NCBI GenBank assembly: GCA_036262035.1
Contig: DATAJS010000020.1
Location: 1-64,000 of the forward strand
Direction: 5' to 3'
Source of the DNA: Burkholderiales bacterium
GTDB taxonomy: Bacteria > Pseudomonadota > Gammaproteobacteria > Burkholderiales > SG8-41
Length of the DNA: 64,000 bases
Under the pieces are notes generated by a model that was not told where the DNA came from, did no database searches, and worked only from the letters and a program-made list of their open reading frames with translations. A program made the translations under genes and the position numbers. Positions 8,375 to 16,593 of this stretch are shown piece after piece; position 1 is the first letter of the stretch, and each line of letters starts with the position of its first letter.

Positions 8375-8875
8375 ATGACTTTACGAGTGAGGCGTGTCGT
8401 GACCGGACACGACACGAACGGCAAGGCGGTCATCGCCAGCGACGAGACGCTGACCGCGGTCCCACGCCGCATCGGCGGCAACATCACCGGCTGCGAGATC
8501 TGGTCGACCGATCGCATGCCCGTCGACAACTCGCGCGAAGCCGACGCGGCGCAACGGGCGGGCTTTGTCGTGCGCCACAACTACGTGGGCAACGGTCAGG
8601 GCACGACGTGCCGCATCACCGAGTTCGCGCCCGGTCACGGCCGTTTTCCCCATCGAACCGAGACCGTCGACTACGCGATCCTGTTGTCGGGCGAGATCGA
8701 CCTCGAGCTCGACGGCGACGAGGTCGTGCACCTGAAAGCCGGCGATGTGGTCGTCCAGCGCGGCACCCTGCACACCTGGATCAACCACGGCCCGGTACCG
8801 GCGGTGTTCGCGTTCATCCTGATCGACGCCAATCCGGCCGAGGCGGACGGGGAATTGTTGCGCACCGTCTATTGA
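8375..8875 (+). CDS. Cupin-domain protein
   Basis: A 166-residue single-domain cupin. Motif 1 is GRFPHRTETVDYAILLSGEI, with one His and a Glu in place of the usual HxH, and motif 2 is AGDVVVQRGTLHTWINHG with the second-motif His. The metal site may therefore be incomplete or altered. Cupins of this size are often small dioxygenases, isomerases or binding proteins. A strong AGGAGG precedes the ATG at 8375. It follows the NHL-repeat gene and converges with pilU. Confidence 0.85.
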   Translation: MTLRVRRVVTGHDTNGKAVIASDETLTAVPRRIGGNITGCEIWSTDRMPVDNSREADAAQRAGFVVRHNYVGNGQGTTCRITEFAPGHGRFPHRTETVDYAILLSGEIDLELDGDEVVHLKAGDVVVQRGTLHTWINHGPVPAVFAFILIDANPAEADGELLRTVY

Positions 8876-8922
8876 GGCTGTGACTGCGCGCGGTGCGTTA
8901 TCACGCACCCTGGGGCCGCCGG

Positions 8923-10230
8923 TTACGGCTCCTCGAGCTGCAGGGTGAGCGGCGCGTCCGGGGCCGCCGCGGGCGCGGGGTTCTGCACCTCGAGCTTTTG
9001 CATCCGCGCCTGCTCGAACTCGTTGCGCCGTTCCTCCTGCTTCGCGAGCTCCTCTTGGCGCTGCTTTTCGAGCTCCGCGGCCGCGCGCTCCTGATCGAAA
9101 GAGAGCTCCGCGCCGCCCGGCGATGCAGGCTCTCCGCGCTGGCTCTTGAGCTTGATGTTGAGGCGAAGCTCGTTCGTCGAGTCGGCGTTGCGCAGCGCTT
9201 CCTCGTAGGAGATCAGCCCGTCGTTGTACAGGTCGAACAGCGCCCAGTCGAAGGTGCGCATGCCGAGCTCGCGCGACTTGCCCATGAGCGCCTTGATCTC
9301 GTGAAACTCGCCCTTGAAGATGCGCTCGGCGATCGTCGGGGTGTTGATGAGGATCTCGACCGCGGCGATGCGGCCGTTCCCGTCTATCGTGCGCACCAGG
9401 CGCTGCGACACGATCGCGCGCAGGTTCGCGGAGAGGTCCATCAGGAGCTGCTGACGCCGATCTTCCGGAAAGAAGTTGATGACGCGGTCGAGCGTCTGGT
9501 TCGCGTTGTTCGAATGCAGCGTCGCCAGACACAGGTGCCCGGTCTCGGCGAACGTGATCGCGTGCTCCATGGTCTCGCGGTCGCGGATCTCGCCGATGAG
9601 GATCACGTCGGGCGCCTGGCGCAGCGTGTTCTTGAGCGCCTGGTGCCACGACAGCGTGTCGATGCCCACTTCGCGATGGGTGACGAGCGACTGCTTCGAC
9701 TGGTGCACGTATTCGACGGGGTCCTCGACCGTGATGATGTGGCCGGCGCTCGTGCGGTTGCGATGGTCGATGAGCGCAGCCAGCGAAGTCGATTTGCCGG
9801 AGCCCGTGCCGCCCACGACGAGCACGAGGCCGCGCTTCGCCATGATGATCTCCTTGAGGACCTCGGGCAGCCCGAGCTTCTCGAAGTGCGGGATCTCGTT
9901 CGCGATCGTGCGGATCACCATGCCGACGTGCTGCTGCTGCACGTAGACGTTGACCCGGAACCGCGACACGCCCGGGATCGAGATCGCGAAGTTGCACTCG
10001 AGCTCTTTCGCGAACTCCTCGCGCTGGCGCTCGTTCATCATCGCGTGCGCGAGCTTGGCCGTGACCTCGCCGGTGAGCTTCTGCTGCGTGAGCGGACGCA
10101 TCGCGCCGTGCGCTTTCATGCTCGGCGGAAAATCGTGCGAGATGAAAAGGTCCGATCCTCCCGCCTGGCTCATCCCGGCGAGAAGCTTGTGCATGTAGGC
10201 TCGCGCCTGTTCTTCCGTGAGTTCCGACAT
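8923..10230 (-). CDS. pilU: Type IV pilus twitching motility ATPase, PilU type
   Basis: A 435-residue hexameric retraction ATPase. Visible are the N-terminal PAS-like region (GGSDLFISHDFPPSMKAHG), Walker A GGTGSGKST, the Asp-box DPVEYVH, Walker B APDVILIGEIRDRETM and the His-box AETGHLCLATLHSNNANQT. The SDLFI start, FRVNVYVQQQHVGMV and the long Glu/Gln-rich coiled C-terminal tail fit PilU better than PilT. PilU assists PilT in pilus retraction at the inner-membrane base of the pilus. No other pilus gene is nearby, which is unusual because pilT and pilU are often adjacent. ATG at 10230 is used; a TTG at 10260 is possible. Confidence 0.93.
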   Translation of the reverse strand: MSELTEEQARAYMHKLLAGMSQAGGSDLFISHDFPPSMKAHGAMRPLTQQKLTGEVTAKLAHAMMNERQREEFAKELECNFAISIPGVSRFRVNVYVQQQHVGMVIRTIANEIPHFEKLGLPEVLKEIIMAKRGLVLVVGGTGSGKSTSLAALIDHRNRTSAGHIITVEDPVEYVHQSKQSLVTHREVGIDTLSWHQALKNTLRQAPDVILIGEIRDRETMEHAITFAETGHLCLATLHSNNANQTLDRVINFFPEDRRQQLLMDLSANLRAIVSQRLVRTIDGNGRIAAVEILINTPTIAERIFKGEFHEIKALMGKSRELGMRTFDWALFDLYNDGLISYEEALRNADSTNELRLNIKLKSQRGEPASPGGAELSFDQERAAAELEKQRQEELAKQEERRNEFEQARMQKLEVQNPAPAAAPDAPLTLQLEEP

Positions 10231-10287
10231 GACCGCAAGATGAGAGGAAACCTCACGCAATAACGGCCGCCGTGCCGGAAACTGTAG

Positions 10288-11238
10288 CTAGACCGGCGAG
10301 AACAGGGCCTTCCCCGCGAAGTGCGCGTTCAGGTTTTTGAGGATGGTCCCGGTCGCCGCGCTCTGCGCTTCGGGCGCGCGGCCGGCGACGTGCGGCGTGA
10401 TCACCACGTTGTCCAGCGCAAGCAGGTCTTTCAAGAGCGGCGGCACGCCGGGCTCGCCTTCGAGCACATCGAGCCCCGCACCGGCGATCCGCTTGTCGCG
10501 CAGCGCATCGAGCAGCGCCCGGGTGTCGACGACGGTGCCGCGGCTCACGTTGACCACGTAGCCTTTCGGCCCGAGCGCCTCCAGCACTTCGGCGTTGACG
10601 AGGTGCTTGGTGCCCGCGCCGCCCGGCGTGGAGGACACGAGAAAGTCCGCCCACTTCGCAAGCTCCACGGCGCTCGCGAAATAGCGATGCTCAGAGCCCG
10701 CGACCTCCGAGCGGTTGTGATACCCGACCTCCATGTCGAAACCGTCGGCTGCGCGGTGCGCGATGCGACCGCCGATCTTGCCCATGCCGAGGATGCCCAG
10801 GCGCTTGCCCGAGATCGTCGGCGTCTCCACGCGCCACTGCTCCTGCCAGCCGCCGTCGCGCACGAAGCGATCGGCCTTCAGCACGTGCCGCGTCGCCGCC
10901 ATCAGCAGCATCATCGCGGAGTCGGCCACCGCGGGCGCGTTGGTATCGGGCGAGTTCGCGACCGCGATGCCGCGGCTGCGCGCAACCCCCATATCCACCG
11001 CCTCGTAGCCGGCGCCGACGGCGCAGATCAGCTCGAGCTTGGGCAGCAATTGCATCTCCGCACCGCTGATGCCGCCGCGGCCGTTGGTGAGCACCGCCCT
11101 CGCCTTTTCCCCCGCGGCGCGCAGCGCCTCGTCGCGCGTTGCGTATTTCTTGCCTTCGATCAGCTCGTATCCCGCCGCGGCAAGCGCCGCGGCGCGCTCG
11201 GGCGAGATACCCACCAGCGCCAGCACACCGATACCCAT
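10288..11238 (-). CDS. D-2-hydroxyacid dehydrogenase
   Basis: A 316-residue NAD(P)-dependent D-isomer 2-hydroxyacid dehydrogenase. It has the nucleotide-binding GMGKIGGRIAHRAADG and the catalytic Arg in NVSRGTVVDTRALLDAL. The catalytic Glu is in DVLEGEPGVP and the His in ITPHVAGRAPEA. The family reduces glyoxylate, hydroxypyruvate or other 2-ketoacids; substrate is not clear here. The start at 11238 has AGGAG upstream, and the family N-terminus fits. The long in-frame extension upstream runs into the divergent gene and is not real. Confidence 0.92.
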   Translation of the reverse strand: MGIGVLALVGISPERAAALAAAGYELIEGKKYATRDEALRAAGEKARAVLTNGRGGISGAEMQLLPKLELICAVGAGYEAVDMGVARSRGIAVANSPDTNAPAVADSAMMLLMAATRHVLKADRFVRDGGWQEQWRVETPTISGKRLGILGMGKIGGRIAHRAADGFDMEVGYHNRSEVAGSEHRYFASAVELAKWADFLVSSTPGGAGTKHLVNAEVLEALGPKGYVVNVSRGTVVDTRALLDALRDKRIAGAGLDVLEGEPGVPPLLKDLLALDNVVITPHVAGRAPEAQSAATGTILKNLNAHFAGKALFSPV

Positions 11239-11400
11239 GTCCCGCTCCTTTGTTCGCCGCACGAGATTGGCCGCGCGCGCAGCGCCGGTCAAGCGACCAC
11301 GATGCGGAATGAAACGCCCCGTACGGCGCACGCGTACGGGCAAACGCAGCCCGGATGACGAACTTCGCGGTATAGTCGTCGCATCGCTGGAGGACCATCG

Positions 11401-13191
11401 ATGGACGCCGCACCGCACACCGTTCTCGAAAAAACACCGGCCCTGTCCGAGCGGCAGCTCGTCGAGCAATGGCTCGGCCGCTTCGACGTGGCGCTGCAGA
11501 GCGAAAGCCGCGCGTCGCTCGCGCAGCTCTTCGCGGCGGAGAGCCACTATCGCGACCTCGTCGCGTTCACATGGTCCATCACGCCCAAGGCCGGGCCGGC
11601 CGAGATCGCCGCCGTGCTGATCGCCAACCAGCCACGGACCGGGGCGCGCGGCTTCTCCATCGCCGAAGAACGCACGCCGCCGCGCCGCGTCGCGCGCGCC
11701 GGCACCGATGTGATCGAAGGCATCTTCAAGTTCGAGACCGGGCTGGGACGCGGCTTCGGCGTGGTGCGCCTGCTCGCCGCCGATCCGTCGAAAGCTTTCC
11801 AGCTCATGACGAGCCTGCACGAGCTCAAGGGCTTCGAGGAAAAGATCGGCAGCCGCCGGCCGACCGGCGAAGCGTATTCGCGCAACTTCGGCGGCACCAA
11901 CTGGCTCGACCAGCGCATCGCGGCGCAGCGCTACGACGACCGCGAGCCGACGGTGCTCGTCGTCGGCGGCGGTCAGGCGGGGCTGTCGCTCGCGGCGACG
12001 CTCGGCCGCATCGGCGTCGACACGCTGGTGGTGGATCGGCTGCCGCGCGTGGGCGACTGCTGGCGCACGCGCTATCACTCGCTCGCCCTGCACAACAGCA
12101 CCGAGGTCAATCACCTGCCCTACATGCCCTTCCCGGTCTCATGGCCGCTCTACCTGCCGAAAGACATGCTCGCGGACTGGTTCGAAGCGTACGCGTGGGC
12201 GATGGAGATCAACTTCTGGACGAGCACCGAGCTCGCTCGCGCGTCGTACGACGAAGCGCAATCGCGCTGGAACGCGACGGTGCGCAACAACCAGACCGGT
12301 GAAGAGCGCACCCTGCATCCGAAGCATCTCGCGTTCGCGAGCGGCCTCGTCGGCTTCCCCTTCAGGCCGGAGCTGCCGGGGCTGAGCGACTTCAAAGGCG
12401 CGGTGATCCACACCGCCGAGTTCACCAACGGCGCGGAATGGCGCGGCAAGCGCGCGCTCGTCATCGGCACCGGCACCAGCGGCCACGACGTCGCGCAGGA
12501 CCTGCACGCCAACGGCTGCGACACGACCATCGTGCAGCGCGGCTCGTGCACCGTGGTCTCGATCAACCCGTCGGCGAAGCTCGTCTACGGCATCTACACC
12601 GGCGTCCCGGTCGAGGACGGGGATCTCTTCGCGAGCACCAATACCAAGCCGATCGTCAAGAAGAACCTTCAGATCCTCAACGCGAAGATGCAGGAGTTCG
12701 ACCGCAAGACGATCGACGGGCTGATCGCGCGCGGCTTCAAGTACGACCCGGGCGAGGACGGCGCCGGGCACCAGTGGAAGGTGCGCACGCGCTACGGCGG
12801 CTACTACCTCGATGCCGGCTGCGCGCAGCTCATCATCGACGAGGAAGTGGGGCTGCTCCAGTTCGACCGGATCGAGCGGTTCGTCGAGAACGGCGCGCGG
12901 TTGAAAGACGGCACGGTGAAGGAAGTCGATCTGATCATTCTCGCGACCGGCTTCTATGGCCAGCAGGCGCTCGTCGGCGAGCTCATCGGCGAGGACGTCG
13001 CCGAGAAGGTCGGACCGGTGTGGGGTTTCGCGCCGGACGGCGAGATGAGCAACATGTGGAAGCGAACGAAGCAGGAAGGGCTGTGGTTCGTCGGCGGCAG
13101 CTTCGCCAACTGCCGGACCTACTCGCGGTACGTCGCGATCCAGATCAAGGCGATCGAGGAAGGTCTGCTGCCGAAGGCGCTGGAGCCCTGA
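11401..13191 (+). CDS. Flavin-containing monooxygenase with N-terminal NTF2/SnoaL-like domain
   Basis: A 596-residue fusion. Residues about 20-150 look like an NTF2/SnoaL-type domain (LVEQWLGRFDVALQSESRASL). From about 183 it is a flavin monooxygenase of the YUCCA/FMO type: FAD motif VLVVGGGQAGLSLAATLGR and a second Rossmann motif ALVIGTGTSGHDVAQDL, with a late ILATGFYGQQ. It would use NAD(P)H and O2 to oxygenate a small organic substrate in the cytoplasm. The upstream neighbour is a divergent 2-hydroxyacid dehydrogenase. A GGAGG-like site and a TATAGT at 11371-11376 precede the ATG. A small convergent gene overlaps its 3' end by 47 bases. Confidence 0.92.
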   Translation: MDAAPHTVLEKTPALSERQLVEQWLGRFDVALQSESRASLAQLFAAESHYRDLVAFTWSITPKAGPAEIAAVLIANQPRTGARGFSIAEERTPPRRVARAGTDVIEGIFKFETGLGRGFGVVRLLAADPSKAFQLMTSLHELKGFEEKIGSRRPTGEAYSRNFGGTNWLDQRIAAQRYDDREPTVLVVGGGQAGLSLAATLGRIGVDTLVVDRLPRVGDCWRTRYHSLALHNSTEVNHLPYMPFPVSWPLYLPKDMLADWFEAYAWAMEINFWTSTELARASYDEAQSRWNATVRNNQTGEERTLHPKHLAFASGLVGFPFRPELPGLSDFKGAVIHTAEFTNGAEWRGKRALVIGTGTSGHDVAQDLHANGCDTTIVQRGSCTVVSINPSAKLVYGIYTGVPVEDGDLFASTNTKPIVKKNLQILNAKMQEFDRKTIDGLIARGFKYDPGEDGAGHQWKVRTRYGGYYLDAGCAQLIIDEEVGLLQFDRIERFVENGARLKDGTVKEVDLIILATGFYGQQALVGELIGEDVAEKVGPVWGFAPDGEMSNMWKRTKQEGLWFVGGSFANCRTYSRYVAIQIKAIEEGLLPKALEP

Positions 13192-13468
13192 CCGGCTCGG
13201 GCGCGGCGCTCCTCAAGGCGACGACATTGCGCTTCGCCGGCCGCTCGGACACGAGCGACTCGATGCTGTCGCTTACCAATTCGGTGATCACCTGCCGCAC
13301 CTGACCGTCGGTCAGCACGTCGTCGAGCACGCCCGATGGCCTGCACAAGACGTCCGCGCTGCGGACGATCGCCTTCCAGTCGATCCCGCCCGAACGCCTC
13401 GTCCAGACCGCGGAGTAGTCGTAGATGATCCCGTCGCGCTTGATGCTGCCGTTGTAGATGATGTTCAT
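13145..13468 (-). CDS. Small protein of unknown function
   Basis: A protein of about 107 residues that I do not recognise. It starts MNIIYNGSIKRDGIIYDYSA and has a central stretch with WKAIVRSADVL and GQVRQVITELVSDSIESL. A low-complexity Ala/Pro tail follows. The ORF extends ten residues upstream to 13498. The amino-acid make-up of the first 80 residues looks protein-like, not like antisense shadow. However, its tail overlaps the monooxygenase 3' end by 47 bases. It lies downstream of the thioesterase gene on the same strand. Confidence 0.5.
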   Translation of the reverse strand: MNIIYNGSIKRDGIIYDYSAVWTRRSGGIDWKAIVRSADVLCRPSGVLDDVLTDGQVRQVITELVSDSIESLVSERPAKRNVVALRSAAPEPVRAPAPSAADLPRSP

Positions 13469-13578
13469 GGGCGCCTCGGGGCCCGTAAAAACCCCCATGC
13501 CCCTTAACGGCTCCGCCGCCGCCCTTCTTTAGTGCGCGCCATGCCACGAGCATGCGGCGGCGCATCATCGAAAGCGCC

Positions 13579-14016
13579 CTACGCGCTCTTGCGCAGCGAT
13601 TTCCAGGTCGACGTCGCGTAGGCGATCATCTCGCCGTTCGCGTCGACCAGCTCCGAGCGCAGCGCCGAAATGCTCCTGCCATGGCGCAGGAAGCGCGCGG
13701 TGCAGGTGAGCAGGCCTACGCGCGCGACGCTGAGGTACTGCACCTTCATCTCCAGGGTCGCACCCGGGCCGCTGCGCCGGTACAGGAGATGGCCCATCGA
13801 GACGTCGAGCACGAACGCGATGACGCCGCCGTGCAGCCCGCCCTGCGGGTTGTGCATGAAGTCTTTGACCTCGAAGGTGATGCGGCACTCGTCTTCGGTG
13901 TACGCGATGTCCATCCCGTAGAGGCGCATCAGGAAGAACTCGCCGAAGTCCTGCTTGTGGGTGGCCAGCGCGTTCTCGAATGCCTCGCGCGCGACCGCCT
14001 CGTTCACTTCCGCCAT
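13579..14016 (-). CDS. PaaI-family hotdog thioesterase
   Basis: A 145-residue hotdog-fold protein with the PaaI/YbgC-type signature HNPQGGLHGGVIAFVLDVSMGH, followed by MKVQYLSVARVGLLTCTARFLRHGRSI. These enzymes hydrolyse acyl-CoA or aryl-CoA thioesters in the cytoplasm. ATG at 14016 is chosen; an upstream in-frame extension would translate a 20-base palindrome. The gene lies downstream of the RNase-like gene on the same strand. Confidence 0.88.
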   Translation of the reverse strand: MAEVNEAVAREAFENALATHKQDFGEFFLMRLYGMDIAYTEDECRITFEVKDFMHNPQGGLHGGVIAFVLDVSMGHLLYRRSGPGATLEMKVQYLSVARVGLLTCTARFLRHGRSISALRSELVDANGEMIAYATSTWKSLRKSA

Positions 14017-14023
14017 CGTTTGC

Positions 14024-14043
14024 CCGCCTTTTCGAAAAGGCGG
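14024..14043. promoter_or_regulatory. 20-bp perfect palindrome before the thioesterase start
   Basis: ccgccttttcgaaaaggcgg is perfectly self-complementary over 20 bases and ends seven bases before the thioesterase ATG. On the mRNA it would cover the ribosome-binding region as a tight hairpin; as DNA it could be an operator. No second copy was seen. Confidence 0.45.
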
Positions 14044-14077
14044 TAAGACTAGCACCTCGCGGGCGCCTACGCGCCGC

Positions 14078-14569
14078 TCAGGCCTTGGTCATGATGAGGA
14101 AGAACGGACTGTGCGCGCCCGCCGTCGCCCCCGTGACCGCGGTGCCGCCGTCGAGCTTGCCCGCCGCCTGGCGGTCCTGCACCCACGCGTCGTAATGGGT
14201 CGGCGTGATGTACATGCGCTTGTTGTGCAGGTCGGCGACGAGGCGCACGTAGCCCGGCTTGGCGAGATTGTTGTCCGCGACGAAATACTCGCGGTATTGC
14301 ACGCCGTTGCCGGGCGGCGCCGGCAGGTTGCCGTCGCGGTCCTCGTGATCGGTCGGCTGCCGGTAGCCGTTCTGGAGGTCCTTGTCGTTGTCGGTCTTGA
14401 TCGACCCGATGACGGTGAGCAGCTTGCCGCCGACGACGTCCTTCAACGCGCTCAGGTTCACGTTGTAGATCGGCAGGTTCGACGTGCGGCCGGAGAGCGT
14501 GGTCGTGGTCGTGGCGATCTTCTTGATCGCGTTGCCGTTGTTGGTGTTGGCCAGATGGTCGATCGGCAT
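14078..14569 (-). CDS. Possible RNase N1/T1-like fold protein
   Basis: A 163-residue protein without a signal peptide. Its C-terminal half resembles the microbial guanyl RNase family (RNase Sa, barnase). It has EDRDGNLP, then QYREYFV, then VRLVAD and TPTHYDAW, in the family order and similar spacing. Glu94, Arg109 and His125 would match the catalytic Glu-Arg-His triad of RNase Sa. The first 60 residues are Thr/Asn-rich and unlike the family. No barstar-like inhibitor is encoded beside it. The resemblance is from motif reading only, and a non-enzymatic protein is also possible. Confidence 0.5.
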   Translation of the reverse strand: MPIDHLANTNNGNAIKKIATTTTTLSGRTSNLPIYNVNLSALKDVVGGKLLTVIGSIKTDNDKDLQNGYRQPTDHEDRDGNLPAPPGNGVQYREYFVADNNLAKPGYVRLVADLHNKRMYITPTHYDAWVQDRQAAGKLDGGTAVTGATAGAHSPFFLIMTKA

Positions 14570-14606
14570 GCGGCGCTCCGTGGTGGGATCGAGCCCCGAT
14601 CGTAAC

Positions 14607-15557
14607 TCACTGCGCTTCGACGCCCGCCGACTTGAGCGCGGTCTTCCATACCGCGACCTGGTCCTTGATGTACGCGCCGAGCGCCTCCGGGGTCGACGAT
14701 TTCGCCATGAAACCGTGCCGCAGCATCAGCTCTTTCACCGTGGGCTTGTCGAGGACCGCGACGACCTCCTTGTTCATGCGGGTCACGATAGTCGCCGGCA
14801 GCCGCGGCGGCCCGACCAGCCCGAACCACGGGCCGATCGGCAGCTTGGGCTGGCCGACCTCGGCGAACGTGGGCACGTCGGGCATCAGCGGGCTGCGCTC
14901 GTTCAGCGTCGTCGCGAGCACTCGCAGCCGGCCCTCCTTCACGTGCGCGGCCGTGTTGGTCGACGTGCCGAAGAGCAGATGCACGCGCCCGGCGAGCAGG
15001 TCCGGGATCGCGTCGGGCTCCGACTTGTACGGCACCGCGTGCATCGCGATGCCGTTCGCCGTCGCGAACAGCGCGGTCGCGACGAGCGCATAGGTGTTGC
15101 CCGCCGGATAGTTGATCGCATTCGGACGTGTCTTGGCGTGGGCGATCAGCTCGGGAATCGTCTTCGCCGGAATCGACGGATGCACCACGATGAAGAAGGT
15201 GTTGTCGCCGAGATAGCTGATCGGCGTGAAATCGGTGAGCGGATCGTACGGCGGGGTCTTGCGCAGGCTGGGCACCACCGCGAGCGCGCTGTTCGAGCCG
15301 AAGAGGAAGGTGTAGCCGTCGGGCGCCGCGCGCTTGAGCTCCAGTCCCGACAGCGCGCCGTCGGCGCCGGGCTTGGGCTGCACGACCACCGGCTGGCCCA
15401 GCGAGTGCGTGAGCTCATGCCCCGCGATCCGCGCGAGCGCGTCGCTGGCCGAGCCGGGGCCGAAGGAGATGATGAAGCGGATGGGCTTGGTGGGATAAGG
15501 CTGGGCGGCGGCCGCAACCGCGGCCAGGGCGAGAACGGCAGCAACCAGGGTTCGCAT
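14607..15557 (-). CDS. Bug/TctC-type periplasmic solute-binding protein (1)
   Basis: A 316-residue exported receptor. A signal peptide (MRTLVAAVLALAAVAAAAQP) is followed by the family start YPTKPIRFIISFGPGSASD, then AAPDGYTFLFG and PYDPLTDFTPISYLG. The usual GGxxD loop is changed to GSASD. Such proteins capture carboxylates for tripartite tricarboxylate transporters or for sensing. No membrane subunits are nearby. It is divergent from a THI5-like binding-protein gene. Confidence 0.92.
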   Translation of the reverse strand: MRTLVAAVLALAAVAAAAQPYPTKPIRFIISFGPGSASDALARIAGHELTHSLGQPVVVQPKPGADGALSGLELKRAAPDGYTFLFGSNSALAVVPSLRKTPPYDPLTDFTPISYLGDNTFFIVVHPSIPAKTIPELIAHAKTRPNAINYPAGNTYALVATALFATANGIAMHAVPYKSEPDAIPDLLAGRVHLLFGTSTNTAAHVKEGRLRVLATTLNERSPLMPDVPTFAEVGQPKLPIGPWFGLVGPPRLPATIVTRMNKEVVAVLDKPTVKELMLRHGFMAKSSTPEALGAYIKDQVAVWKTALKSAGVEAQ

Positions 15558-15626
15558 CGAGAACCTCCGTCAGTACCGCGTGCGGGAGAATAGGATACCC
15601 TTGACGGCTACCACGAAGGAGGACGA

Positions 15627-16511
15627 TTGGACACCATCCGCATCCAGTTCACGCTGTTCTCGGCGTTCTATTCCCCGCTCATCTCGACGATGTCGGGCGG
15701 TTTCCTGAAAGCCGAAGGTCTCGATCCCGAGTGGTCGGTCGCCAAGCCCGGCGTATCGGCGCTGGCGGCGCTCGAAGACGGCTCGGCGCACGTCGTCCAG
15801 TCCGCGCTGAGCCAGGGGTTCACCACGCTCAACAAGGGCGAGACGAATACCGCCCTGCACTTCGCGCAGATCAACGAGATGGACGGCTTCTTCCTCACCG
15901 GGCGCGCGGCCGATCCCGGTTTCTCGTGGAAGAAGCTCGAAGGCGCGCAGCTCGTGATGTTCAAGGGCGGGCAGCCGCTCGACATGTTCAAGTACGCGTG
16001 CCACAAGGCCGGGATCGACTTCGCGAAGATCGACGTGATCCCGTTCGGCAGCGCCGCGGAGATCGACAAAGCCTTCCGCGAAGGGCGAGGCGCGTATGTC
16101 CAGCAGCAGGGGCCGTATCCCCAGCAGCTCGAAGCCGACGGTGTCGGGCACGTCGTCGCCCAGGTCGGGCCGCAGATCGGGCCGGTGGGATTCTCGAGCC
16201 TGGCGGCGAAGCGCGAATGGCTCGCATCCGACATGGCGAAAGCGTTCATGCGCGCCTACCGCAAGACCCGCGATTACATGAACGACACGCCCGCCGCCGA
16301 GATCGCCCGGGCGCAAAAGCCGTACTTCAAGGACACCGACGAGCGCGTGCTCGCCGACTGCATCGCGACCTACCAGCGCCTGGGCTGCTGGACGCGCCAT
16401 GCCGAGATCACGCAGGCGGCGTACGAGAAGACGCTCGACGTCTACGAATACAACGGCCTGCTGAAGCAGCGCTGGCCTTACGAGCAGGTGTGCGCGCGAC
16501 CGCCCGCATGA
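15627..16511 (+). CDS. THI5/NMT1-like substrate-binding domain protein, leaderless of signal peptide
   Basis: A 294-residue type 2 periplasmic-binding-fold protein of the NMT1/THI5 or nitrate/sulfonate-binding group. It starts TIRIQFTLFSAFYSPLI, followed by GGFLKAEGLDPEWSVA and a central PFGSAAEIDKAFREGRGAYV. No signal peptide is present, so it is predicted cytoplasmic or the binding protein is exported by another route. The start is TTG at 15627 with AAGGAGG just upstream; no ATG fits. No ABC permease or ATPase lies nearby. Confidence 0.78.
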   Translation: MDTIRIQFTLFSAFYSPLISTMSGGFLKAEGLDPEWSVAKPGVSALAALEDGSAHVVQSALSQGFTTLNKGETNTALHFAQINEMDGFFLTGRAADPGFSWKKLEGAQLVMFKGGQPLDMFKYACHKAGIDFAKIDVIPFGSAAEIDKAFREGRGAYVQQQGPYPQQLEADGVGHVVAQVGPQIGPVGFSSLAAKREWLASDMAKAFMRAYRKTRDYMNDTPAAEIARAQKPYFKDTDERVLADCIATYQRLGCWTRHAEITQAAYEKTLDVYEYNGLLKQRWPYEQVCARPPA

Positions 16512-16528
16512 CCTGATCAATCCGATTT

Positions 16529-16580
16529 AATCCGGGTCAGAGTCACATTTCGCCGGATTAATCTGACTCTGACCCGGATT
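16529..16580. repeat. GGGTCA-type inverted repeat, 17-bp arms
   Basis: aatccgggtcagagtca (16529-16545) is exactly reverse-complemented at 16564-16580 around an 18-base loop that also contains ccggatt. It fills the gap between two rightward genes, ending 13 bases before the hydrolase start. It belongs with the hairpins at 17355 and 28223. Confidence 0.8.
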
Positions 16581-16593
16581 TTGGGAGGGAACC

